Part shown: in pieces, positions 13,677 to 21,206 of the stretch
How positions within the stretch are numbered: the stretch's first letter is position 1
How the letters are laid out: every line of letters starts with the position of its first letter
Assembly: GCF_900107455.1 (NCBI RefSeq)
Contig: NZ_FNQB01000004.1
Coordinates: forward strand, 754,193-818,192
Reading direction: 5' to 3'
Origin: Asanoa ishikariensis
GTDB taxonomy: Bacteria; Actinomycetota; Actinomycetes; Mycobacteriales; Micromonosporaceae
DNA: 64,000 bases
Notes under the pieces: generated by a model
Database searches by the model: none
What the model saw: the letters and a program-made list of their open reading frames with translations, nothing else
Told to the model about the DNA's origin: nothing
Position numbers and translations under genes: made by a program

Positions 13677-15800
13677 TTACGGCTGGATGGCTCCGTCGGC
13701 CTGCATGTCGCGGGCGACCCGGACCAGTTCGACCAGGCCGGACGCGTACTCCTGCGACTCGGCGTGTGCCTCGTCGTACGGCGGCTGGAAGCCGACGCCC
13801 TCCCACTCCTGGGTCTCCGCGTTCCACAGGTCGTTGCCGACCTCGAAGTCCCAGGCCAGGATGCCCAGCTCGTAGTAGAGCTGGTCGGCCGAGTTGCCGG
13901 CCGCGGAGTAGAGCACGTCAGCGACCGGGCCGGTGTACGACGGCCAGGTCACCGTGCCACGCGAGCTGCGGATGGCGCCGATGATGCGCTTGGCGCTGTC
14001 CATGAAGTACGCCGACTCCTCGATGGACGGACGCGGCAGCGTGATGCGGCCGTCCGCCTTGTAGGCGCCGGGCGGCCACATGAAGTAGCCGCCGTAGCTG
14101 TGCACGTTCATCGCGAACTTGATGTTCGCGTGCGCCCTGGCGAGCGCGATCACGTTGCCGCTCTCCGCCTCGGACAGCTCCGAGGTGCCGGAGTACGTGC
14201 CCGAGGTGCAGTTGGCGCTGCCGCCGACGTACCCGTCGAAGTAGGAACCGACGGTGTAGTTGCGGTTGATGTCGACGCCCCACGAGTTGGCGAACCGCGG
14301 GTCGCGCTGGGCGCCCGTGCAGTGGTTCACCAGGTTCTTGCGCTGGAAGTTGTAGTCGTTGAAGGCGTAGTTCGCGCCGTCCGGGTTGACCATCGGGATC
14401 ACGAAGATGTCGACGTTGTCGAGCAGGCTGCGGGTCTCCGCGTCGGTCGCGTAGTTGGCCAGCAGCCGCTCCGCGAACTCCAGGGTGACCAGCGGGGTGG
14501 CCCACTCACGGGCGTGCTCCTGCGAGTACGCCATGACGCCGATCTTCGAACCGTCACGGACCTTGCCGATCCGCAGCGCCTGCACGGTCCACGGCTTCTT
14601 CGACACCTCGGTGCCGTCGAGGCCGTCGTCGAGCCGGGCCGGGCCGGCGATCGGCATGACCTTGCCGGCCGAGCCGTCCTCGACGAACGCGTTGAACACC
14701 TGCGGGTAGCCGGCGTCGATGAACGCGGCGACCTGGTCGGTGGTGCTGATGACCGCGCCGGTGCTGTCCGTCGCGAGCGAGACGGTCAACACGCGGTCCT
14801 TGTACGTGGTCTTCAGCGGCTTGTTCTTCTTGCCGGGGTCGACCGTCTTGACCTGGACGCCGTTCATCTTCTGGTCGCCGAACTTGACCGAGTCGACGAC
14901 GATCGCGGCGGTGGCCGGGTCGCCGAGGTAGGCGGACGCCGTGCGGCGGTAGCCCTGGGTCTTGTTGGGCAGGTCGATGACGTCGACCAGGCTCTTGTAC
15001 TGCCGACCCAGCCGCTTGACGCGCGCCTGGATGTCGGTCGGCGTCATGTAGGCGGCGATGAAGTCCTTCTGGTAGCCGGCCGGGTTGGGCGGCGGGACCG
15101 CGCCCGGCCACGCCGTCGGCCGGATCGCCCGGGTGGTGCCGCCCAGGCTGGAGTTGGCCGTCACCGTCACCGGCTGCGCCGGCACGGGCTGGGGGAGTGC
15201 GACGTGGTACTGGTACTCGCCCGAGTCCTCGAACCGGGAGAGCGGGAAGGAGCCGGTGGTGCCGTCGGCGGTCTTCCACGTCACGGTGATCTCGACGTCC
15301 GGGTCGGCGGTCGCCGTCGTCGCCACCTGCACCGCCAGGAAGCTCTGGCCCTCGGACGTCCACCAGTACGACTGGAGGAACTGGAGGGTGTCGGTGTTGG
15401 CGGCCAGGGCAGCACGGGCGCCGGCGGCCTCCTTGCTGGCCATGACCCGCGCCGAGCCTTCGGACGCGGTCTGGATGAGCTGGGTGGCCACGGCACCGCG
15501 GGCGGTCAGCGCCGCCAGCTCCTGGTCGGTCACGACGAGGTCGACCTGCACCTGGCCGAGCGTGGTGCGCGGCCGGGCGGCGACGTCGGCGCCGCTGGCG
15601 ACCAGGTCGCGCAGCATCGCCTCGTCGGGTAGGCGGAATCGGACGAGTGCGGTCTCGCCGGCGGCCACCTTGACAGCGGGGCCGGCGGCGGGTTTGGCGG
15701 TGTCGGGCGGGGCGGCGATGCTCGACCCGGACGGGGCGAGCAGCCCGACGGTCAGAACGGCTGCGGTGGCGCCGGCCACCCAGATCCGTCTGTTCGACAT
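13677..15800 (-). CDS. Secreted M14 zinc carboxypeptidase
   Basis: 707 aa. AGGAGG five bases before ATG 15800 decides the start over an ATG 18 bases upstream. A Sec signal (WVAGATAAVLTVGLLAPSG) is followed by a pro-region or adhesive beta-rich part and the carboxypeptidase domain in the C-terminal half. Zinc ligands are in the EHAREWATP motif (His, Glu); MPMVNPDGANYAFND and DINRNYTVGSYFDG supply substrate-binding Asn-Arg; MNVHSYGG holds the third zinc His; the catalytic Glu is probably in AWDFEVG. It would remove C-terminal residues from extracellular peptides. Single gene between terminator and the cap-domain protein. Confidence 0.9.
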   Translation of the reverse strand: MSNRRIWVAGATAAVLTVGLLAPSGSSIAAPPDTAKPAAGPAVKVAAGETALVRFRLPDEAMLRDLVASGADVAARPRTTLGQVQVDLVVTDQELAALTARGAVATQLIQTASEGSARVMASKEAAGARAALAANTDTLQFLQSYWWTSEGQSFLAVQVATTATADPDVEITVTWKTADGTTGSFPLSRFEDSGEYQYHVALPQPVPAQPVTVTANSSLGGTTRAIRPTAWPGAVPPPNPAGYQKDFIAAYMTPTDIQARVKRLGRQYKSLVDVIDLPNKTQGYRRTASAYLGDPATAAIVVDSVKFGDQKMNGVQVKTVDPGKKNKPLKTTYKDRVLTVSLATDSTGAVISTTDQVAAFIDAGYPQVFNAFVEDGSAGKVMPIAGPARLDDGLDGTEVSKKPWTVQALRIGKVRDGSKIGVMAYSQEHAREWATPLVTLEFAERLLANYATDAETRSLLDNVDIFVIPMVNPDGANYAFNDYNFQRKNLVNHCTGAQRDPRFANSWGVDINRNYTVGSYFDGYVGGSANCTSGTYSGTSELSEAESGNVIALARAHANIKFAMNVHSYGGYFMWPPGAYKADGRITLPRPSIEESAYFMDSAKRIIGAIRSSRGTVTWPSYTGPVADVLYSAAGNSADQLYYELGILAWDFEVGNDLWNAETQEWEGVGFQPPYDEAHAESQEYASGLVELVRVARDMQADGAIQP

Positions 15801-15861
15801 GGAACCTCCTGCGGACATCGAAGGACGCTGGGTCCTACATCAGTCCACAGATCGATCCGTG

Positions 15862-16494
15862 TCAACCGTTCGAAAGATACGCCAAGATAACTTCCGGTTG
15901 TGAGTCCCAGCGCCCGGTGAGCGCGGCGGCTGGAAGGTCACCGTCGGTAATTCGGCGGAGGATGACGATGCGTAATGACCCCACGTGGACCACAGTGTGG
16001 TCGCCGTGCTCCTCGATCCGGCGGATCTCCTCGACCTTGGGCGCGGCGCGGTCGGGTACGCCGGTGCCCCGGGCCGTCATCGCCGGCTCACGTTGCTCCA
16101 GCGTGCCGGCGCCGTCGACGTCGACGAACTCCTCGGCCTCGCCGGTGCCCGTGATGATCGCGCCGGCCAGGGCGGCGAGGTAGACCGGGTCGCCGGCCGC
16201 GTCGTACACCCAGCGCTTGCCGAGCACCTCGTGCTCGGTGGTGCCGACCAACCAGGCGTCACATCCGGGCAGCGGCGCGTCACGGTAGGTGAGCGGCACG
16301 TGGTGCACCGACCCGACGCCGAATCGGACGAGCATCGTCTCGATGCCGACGGCGCCGGCGGGGTCGTCGAACCGGAACGCGGCGACCCGCTCCAGCTCGC
16401 CGGCGGCGGCCTCGTGCCAACGCCGGCCGGGCAGCCAGCCCGCGAGCAGCTCGAGCTTGGTCGGGGTCAGGGTGGCTTTGTGCAACAGCGCCAT
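15862..16494 (-). CDS. Maltokinase N-terminal-cap-like protein
   Basis: 210 aa, begins MALLHKATLTPTKLELLAGWLPGRRW, the opening typical of stand-alone proteins related to the N-terminal cap of actinobacterial maltokinase (often annotated as 1,4-alpha-glucan branching protein, which the length does not support). The body has WLVGTTEHEVLGKRWVYDAAGDPVY and a C-terminal beta segment TVVHVGSLRIVILRRI. No kinase catalytic motif is present. Role in glycogen/maltose metabolism is possible but unproved. It lies between two secreted-protein genes on the same strand, with gaps of 28 and 61 bases. Confidence 0.75.
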   Translation of the reverse strand: MALLHKATLTPTKLELLAGWLPGRRWHEAAAGELERVAAFRFDDPAGAVGIETMLVRFGVGSVHHVPLTYRDAPLPGCDAWLVGTTEHEVLGKRWVYDAAGDPVYLAALAGAIITGTGEAEEFVDVDGAGTLEQREPAMTARGTGVPDRAAPKVEEIRRIEEHGDHTVVHVGSLRIVILRRITDGDLPAAALTGRWDSQPEVILAYLSNG

Positions 16495-16522
16495 TGCCGG
16501 ATCGTACGCCCGTCCCTGCGGC

Positions 16523-17323
16523 TCAGGTTGTGCTGGTCAGCCCGACCGTGACCAGCAGGCCCGGGTGGTCGGTGCTGCGGTCCAGGTCGACCGGGCGCAT
16601 GGTCGGCTGAGCGAGGTCGGAGGTGGCGAGCACGTGTTGCAGGCCGCCGTCGCCGAGCCACCGGTAGCCAGGGGGGATGCAGGGCCGCAGGTCCGGCGGC
16701 GCGCCGTAGCGGAGGTTTAGGTCGCCGGCCACGATCGTCGGGCGGTAGCCGGCCCGCCGGTGCAGCGCCGGCAGAGTGACGCCGAACAGGTGCTGGCACT
16801 GGCGCAGCGCGGCCTCGCTGTCGAAGCCGGCCAGGTGGGTGGTGCACACGTCGACGGCGGCGAGCAGGCACAGCCAGACCCGCTCCTCCGGGTCGACGGG
16901 GTCCTGCACGGGGTACTCGCCGCCGACCACCTCGTGCGGCGTCGTCGGCCGGCGGGCGATCAGTCCGATCCCGTACGCCTGGCCGTTGCGGCCGCACCGG
17001 GTGGGTCCGCCGGACGGGCGGTCGGGCGCCGCCCGGAAGCCGGACGTCACCAGGTCGCCGTGCACGCCCGCGAGCACCGAGCCGAGGGTGTCGACGTCGC
17101 CCTCGCAGATCTCGTTGAGCGTGACCACGTCGGGCCGGGTGTCCCGGATGACCTGGGCCGCGACGTCGATCGACCGGCCGGTGTAGCAGCCGGCCTGCCC
17201 GCTGGCGCACAGGTTGAGCTGGAGCAGCCGGACGGCGCGGGCGGGCGGTGCCACCGAACCACCGAGCAGCGCCGTGGCCGCGAGCAGCCAGGCGACGAGC
17301 ACGAACCACCGCCGGGACGCCAT
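16523..17323 (-). CDS. Secreted endonuclease/exonuclease/phosphatase-fold protein
   Basis: 266 aa from ATG 17323 (MASRRWFVLVAWLLAATALL), a clean signal peptide ending near APPARA. Motifs of the metal-dependent EEP superfamily follow in order: LLQLNLCASG (Asn), VTLNEIC (Glu metal ligand), CTTHLAG (His), VAGDLNLRYG (Asp, Asn) and STDHPGLL (Asp-His pair). Several cysteines (CASGQAGC, C-E, RC, LCLL) suggest disulphides in the secreted form. Substrate could be nucleic acid, sphingomyelin-like lipid or a phosphoester; the sequence does not decide. Divergent from the GntR operon. Confidence 0.85.
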   Translation of the reverse strand: MASRRWFVLVAWLLAATALLGGSVAPPARAVRLLQLNLCASGQAGCYTGRSIDVAAQVIRDTRPDVVTLNEICEGDVDTLGSVLAGVHGDLVTSGFRAAPDRPSGGPTRCGRNGQAYGIGLIARRPTTPHEVVGGEYPVQDPVDPEERVWLCLLAAVDVCTTHLAGFDSEAALRQCQHLFGVTLPALHRRAGYRPTIVAGDLNLRYGAPPDLRPCIPPGYRWLGDGGLQHVLATSDLAQPTMRPVDLDRSTDHPGLLVTVGLTSTT

Positions 17324-17349
17324 CGCTGCACAGTCTAGGGACTGGCGGG

Positions 17350-17400
17350 TTGACACGGTGCCCGGAACTGTTCCACGATTCCACTAATCGCTTAGTGGAA
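17350..17400 (+). promoter_or_regulatory. Promoter and GntR operator of the ABC operon
   Basis: TTGACA at 17350-17355 is followed after 18 bases by a weak -10 CACGAT (17374-17379). It overlaps a perfect inverted repeat TTCCACTAA-TCGC-TTAGTGGAA (17379-17400), nine bases per arm, that ends eight bases before the GntR ATG. Position and symmetry indicate the operator of the GntR protein encoded directly downstream, so autorepression is likely. Confidence 0.75.
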
Positions 17401-17408
17401 GGTGGGAG

Positions 17409-17798
17409 ATGATCGGCTTCCGGCTCGACGCGCGCTCCGGCGTGCCGACCTATCTCCAGCTCGTCAACCAGGTCAAGCACGCGCTGCGGCTGGGCCTGCT
17501 GGAGCCCGGCGACCGGCTGCCGACCGCGGCCGAGGTGGTCGCCGCGCTCGCCATCAACCCGAACACGGTACTCAAGGCCTACCGCGAGCTCGAGCGGGAA
17601 GGGTTGGTGGCGGCCCGGCCCGGCACGGGGACGTTCGTGCAGCGCACGCTCGGCCGGGTCGGCGCCGCCGACCGCGCGCGCCTGCACCGCCAGCTCGTGA
17701 CCTGGATGCGGTCGGCGAACGCGGCCGGGCTCGACCGCGAAGACGTCGAGGCGCTGTTCGAGGCCGCCCGCCAGGACGTGGCGGAGGACGTCGCATGA
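17409..17798 (+). CDS. GntR-family regulator, YtrA subfamily
   Basis: 129 aa, the short form without a large effector domain that is typical of YtrA-type regulators controlling ABC exporters. The winged helix occupies about residues 10-75: GVPTYLQLVNQVKHAL, EPGDRLPTAAEVVAALAINPNTVLKAYRELEREGLV, then a wing RPGTGTFV. The C-terminal 50 residues form a helical dimerisation tail. The stop overlaps the ATPase start by ATGA. A strong palindromic operator lies just upstream. Confidence 0.93.
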   Translation: MIGFRLDARSGVPTYLQLVNQVKHALRLGLLEPGDRLPTAAEVVAALAINPNTVLKAYRELEREGLVAARPGTGTFVQRTLGRVGAADRARLHRQLVTWMRSANAAGLDREDVEALFEAARQDVAEDVA

Positions 17799-18685
17799 GC
17801 AACGCGGTCGAGACGGTGGGGCTGGGGCGGCGCTACGGGCGGCACTGGGCGCTCCGGGAGTGCCGACTGTCCATCCCGGAGGGTCGGGTGGTCGCGCTCG
17901 TCGGACCCAACGGCGCCGGGAAGACGACACTGCTCAACCTGGTCGCCGGGCTGATCCGGCCGTCTGCCGGCAGCGTGCTGCGGTTCGGCGAGCCGGTCCG
18001 CGACGACCCGGCCTCCCTGGGCCGGTTCGCCTACCTGGCCCAGGACTCCGCGCTCTACCCGGGGTTCCGGGTCGCCGACCTGCTCACCTTCGGCCGCAAG
18101 CTCAACCCGCGCTGGGACGACGACCTCGCCCGTGACCGGCTCGCCCAGCTCGGCATCCCGCCGCGCAAGCGGGTCCGCCAGCTCTCCGGCGGCCAGCGGG
18201 CGCAGTGCGCACTGGTCCTCGCCTCGGCCAAGCGGCCCGACCTGCTGCTCCTGGACGAGCCGCTGGCCAGCCTCGACCCGCTCGCCCGTCACGACGTGAT
18301 GGCGCTGCTGATGGAGACGGTCGCCCTGCACGGCACCACGGTCGTCCTGTCGTCGCACATCATCGCGGACCTGGTCGACACGTGCGATTGGCTGGTCGCC
18401 GTCAACCGCGGCCGGATTCAGGTCAGCGGCGAGATCGACGAGTTGCTGGCCGGGCACGCTGTGGTCAGCGGCCCGGTGGACCGGCGCGCGCACCTGCCCG
18501 ACCGGCTCCCGGTGGTCACCGAGAGCGTCAACGGACGCCAGGTCGACCTGCTGACCCGCGCGACCACCGACACGTTCGGCCCGGCCTGGAGCGTCCGGCC
18601 GCCGTCCCTCGACGAGCTGGTCCGCGGCTACCTCGGCGCACCCGACGCGAGCGCGTTGCCCGGCCCTGTCGCCCTAGCCCGCTGA
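17795..18685 (+). CDS. ABC transporter ATP-binding protein
   Basis: 296 aa. Walker A GPNGAGKTT at residues 37-45, Q-loop in LAQDSALYPG, signature LSGGQRAQ near residue 130, Walker B LLLLDEP near 150, and H-loop in VVLSSHII. The final 60 residues form the C-terminal extension seen in exporters of the CcmA/YtrB kind. Pairs with the permease that follows; with a YtrA-type regulator in front the set resembles antibiotic- or cell-envelope-stress-inducible exporters. Substrate unknown. Confidence 0.93.
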   Translation: MSNAVETVGLGRRYGRHWALRECRLSIPEGRVVALVGPNGAGKTTLLNLVAGLIRPSAGSVLRFGEPVRDDPASLGRFAYLAQDSALYPGFRVADLLTFGRKLNPRWDDDLARDRLAQLGIPPRKRVRQLSGGQRAQCALVLASAKRPDLLLLDEPLASLDPLARHDVMALLMETVALHGTTVVLSSHIIADLVDTCDWLVAVNRGRIQVSGEIDELLAGHAVVSGPVDRRAHLPDRLPVVTESVNGRQVDLLTRATTDTFGPAWSVRPPSLDELVRGYLGAPDASALPGPVALAR

Positions 18686-18706
18686 CCATCCACTGGAGAC
18701 GCACGC

Positions 18707-19639
18707 ATGCTCTGGCTCGTCTGGCGCCAGCACCGCTGGCAGTTGCTCACCGTCGCCGCCGTCACGGCCGCGTACTGCGGATATCTGATCTGGGTCGCGT
18801 GGGGTGTGCCGGCCGCGATCGACGAGTGCCGGACCCTCGGCGGTGCCTGCGACGCGTTCAACCTGGCCAAGTCCCGCTGGGACAGCGCGATCCTCGTGGG
18901 CAACCTGCTGCCGCTCGCTGCCGGCGTCTTCTGGGGAGCGCCGCTGCTGGCCCGTGAGGTCGAGCAGGGCACCATCCGGTTGGTGCTGACCCAGTCGGTG
19001 AGCCGACGCGGCTGGCTCAGCGTCAAGCTGGGTGTGCTTGCCGCCGCCGCGGGTGTGTTCGGCGTCGCCGTGGGCTTGACGGTCAGTTGGGCGGCGCCGC
19101 GCCTGGGTTCGCTCAGCAACGACTGGCCGTTCGGCAACGACGTGCTCTTCAGCCAGGCGGGCGTGGTGCCCGTCGCGACCTGGGTGTGCGCGCTGCTCGT
19201 CGGCGCCGCGCTCGGAGCCGGCGTGCGCCGCCTCATGCCGACCGTGGCGGTGACCTTGGCCGTGCTCGTGCTCGGCTTCGCCGGCCTGGTCGCGCTGCGG
19301 CCACATCTGATCCCGCCGGTGGTCGCGGTCGCCGGCGCCGAGCGGATGATGCCCGACCCGTGGTTCGAGGCCAGCGAGCGCGGCTGGCTCTATCGCGTGT
19401 CCTATCTGGACTCCGGCGGCCGGGAGCTGACCTCGACGACGGCCGGAGAGCTCTGTGCTGACCCGGCGAACAGCTATCCGACCGCGGAGTGCCTGGCCCG
19501 CACCGGGCTTCGACAGCGGGCGGTATACCAACCCCTCGACCGTTATGTCTGGTTCCAGGCGGCCGAAGCCGGCCTGTTGCTGGTTGTCTCCGCCGGGCTC
19601 GCGCTGGCCATCCGGCGCAGGCTCGTCAACGCGGTTTAG
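18707..19639 (+). CDS. ABC transporter permease of the GntR-controlled exporter
   Basis: 310 aa membrane protein with about six helices. It starts MLWLVWRQHRWQLLTVAAVTA, and a conserved-looking ABC-2-type segment GAPLLAREVEQGTIRLVLTQSVSRRGWLSVK lies near residue 85. A large external loop (about residues 205-270) carries two or three cysteines (ELCADP, AECLAR) before the last helix. It follows the ATPase gene by 21 bases and should form the membrane half of the transporter. No strong hairpin follows. Confidence 0.88.
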   Translation: MLWLVWRQHRWQLLTVAAVTAAYCGYLIWVAWGVPAAIDECRTLGGACDAFNLAKSRWDSAILVGNLLPLAAGVFWGAPLLAREVEQGTIRLVLTQSVSRRGWLSVKLGVLAAAAGVFGVAVGLTVSWAAPRLGSLSNDWPFGNDVLFSQAGVVPVATWVCALLVGAALGAGVRRLMPTVAVTLAVLVLGFAGLVALRPHLIPPVVAVAGAERMMPDPWFEASERGWLYRVSYLDSGGRELTSTTAGELCADPANSYPTAECLARTGLRQRAVYQPLDRYVWFQAAEAGLLLVVSAGLALAIRRRLVNAV

Positions 19640-19707
19640 CTCCTAGCTCTTCCGCTCCGCGCGTAGGGTCGAAAAGACGGAAGACACGCGCGACGCGGGA
19701 GACGGCC

Positions 19708-20226
19708 TTGACCGATCAGCTGCGCGGCGACGTGGTGCTGCGCGTCAACGGTGAGGACCGGGTCGTGAACCTCGACAACCGGTCCACCCTGCTCGACGCC
19801 CTCCGCGAGCACCTGCGCCTCACCGGCACCAAGAAGGGCTGCGACCACGGCCAGTGCGGAGCCTGCACGGTGCTGGTCGACGGCGAGCGGGCCAATAGCT
19901 GCCTGCTCCTCGCCGTCGCCGCCGAGGGCCGCGAGGTGACCACCGTCGAGGGCCTCGCCGACGAAGACGAGCTCCACCCGTTGCAACGGGCGTTCATCGC
20001 GCACGACGGCTTCCAGTGCGGCTACTGCACACCCGGACAGCTCTGCTCCGCGATCGGCATGCTCGCCGAGGTCGCGGACGGCATGCCGAGCTGGATCAGC
20101 GCCGACCTCACGGCCACGCCGGACCTCGACGACGACGAGATCCGCGAGCGGATGAGCGGCAACCTGTGCCGGTGCGGCGCGTACGCGGGGATCGTCGCCG
20201 CCATCCGCGAGGTGGCCGACGGATGA
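19708..20226 (+). CDS. Molybdenum hydroxylase, [2Fe-2S] subunit
   Basis: 172 aa small subunit of a xanthine-dehydrogenase-family enzyme. First cluster: Cys45, Cys50, Cys53 and Cys65 (GCDHGQCGAC...NSC). Second cluster: Cys104, Cys107, Cys154 and Cys156 (FQCGYCTPGQ...LCRCGAY). All eight ligands are present. No Tat signal is visible, unlike periplasmic PaoA, so a cytoplasmic enzyme is expected. The start is TTG at 19708, chosen because GGGAG lies seven bases upstream and the sequence before it is not conserved-looking. ATGA overlap with the FAD subunit. Confidence 0.93.
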   Translation: MTDQLRGDVVLRVNGEDRVVNLDNRSTLLDALREHLRLTGTKKGCDHGQCGACTVLVDGERANSCLLLAVAAEGREVTTVEGLADEDELHPLQRAFIAHDGFQCGYCTPGQLCSAIGMLAEVADGMPSWISADLTATPDLDDDEIRERMSGNLCRCGAYAGIVAAIREVADG

Positions 20227-21206
20227 GGGCCTTCCGGTATGCGCGGGCCACCGACCCCGGCGCGGCGGCCGCCCTGGTCACGAGCCAGCCGGACGCGGTC
20301 TACCTGGGCGGCGGCACCAACCTGGTCGACCTGATGAAGCTCGGTGTCCTTCGCCCCGGCCTGGTCGTCGACGTCAGCCGGCTGCCGTACGACCGGATCG
20401 AGCACCTGCCCGACGGCGGCGTGCTGATCGGTGGCGCCGCCCGCAACCGCCGGGTCGCGCACGACGAGGGCATCCGCCGCCGCTACCCCGCGCTGGCCCG
20501 GGCGTTGCTGTCCGGAGCGTCCGGGCAGATCCGCAGCCAGGCCACGGTGGCCGGCAACCTGTTGCAGCGCACCCGCTGCCCGTACTTCCAGAACACCGCC
20601 ACGCCGTGCAACAAACGGGACCCGGGCAGCGGCTGCTCGGCGATCCCCGGCGCGCACCGCGACCTCGGCGTGATCGGCACGTCGGAGCACTGTGTGGCGA
20701 CCCACCCGTCGGACCTCGCGGTGGCGCTGGCCGCGTACGACGCGGTGGTGGAGGTGCGCCGCCCCGACGGCGCCGAAGTCCTGGTGCCGATCGGCGACCT
20801 GCACCGGCTGCCCGGCGACACACCGTGGATCGAGACCGTGCTCGAACCCGGCGACCTGGTCACCGGCGTCCAGCTCCCGCCACCGCCGGACGGCGCGGTC
20901 GCGACGTACCGCAAGGTGCGCGACCGCTGGTCGTTCGCGTTCGCGACGGTCTCCGTAGCGGCCGTGCTCAGCACCGACCAGGTCAGGCTGGCGCTGGGCG
21001 GTGTCGCCCCGAAACCGTGGCGGCTGACGGCCACCGAGCGGATGCTGGCGGGCACCGACCCGAGCGACGACGACGTCCGGGCGGCGACCCGCGCGGCGTT
21101 CACCGACGCCCGGCCGCTGCCGGAGAACGCGTTCAAGATCGAGCTCGCCGCGGATCTCGTCGCGGCGGTGCTGCGTGACCTGCGCACGGCGGGAGCCGTC
21201 CGATGA
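20223..21206 (+). CDS. Molybdenum hydroxylase, FAD-binding subunit
   Basis: 327 aa middle subunit. The FAD-binding N-terminal domain holds YLGGGTNLVDLMKLGVLRP and GGAARNRRVAHDEGIRRRYP. The motif QIRSQATVAGNLLQRTRCPYFQNTATPCNKRDPGSGC, rich in cysteine, is typical of the YagS/PaoB branch, which carries an extra [4Fe-4S] cluster. The CO-dehydrogenase-flavoprotein C-terminal domain ends the protein. Both ends overlap neighbours by four bases, so the three subunits are strictly coupled and probably made in equal amounts. Confidence 0.92.
   Translation: MRAFRYARATDPGAAAALVTSQPDAVYLGGGTNLVDLMKLGVLRPGLVVDVSRLPYDRIEHLPDGGVLIGGAARNRRVAHDEGIRRRYPALARALLSGASGQIRSQATVAGNLLQRTRCPYFQNTATPCNKRDPGSGCSAIPGAHRDLGVIGTSEHCVATHPSDLAVALAAYDAVVEVRRPDGAEVLVPIGDLHRLPGDTPWIETVLEPGDLVTGVQLPPPPDGAVATYRKVRDRWSFAFATVSVAAVLSTDQVRLALGGVAPKPWRLTATERMLAGTDPSDDDVRAATRAAFTDARPLPENAFKIELAADLVAAVLRDLRTAGAVR

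Noticed and set aside
15862-16494. Glycogen branching enzyme
   Set aside because: 210 aa and no GH13 or GH57 motifs; only the maltokinase-cap-like pattern is visible.
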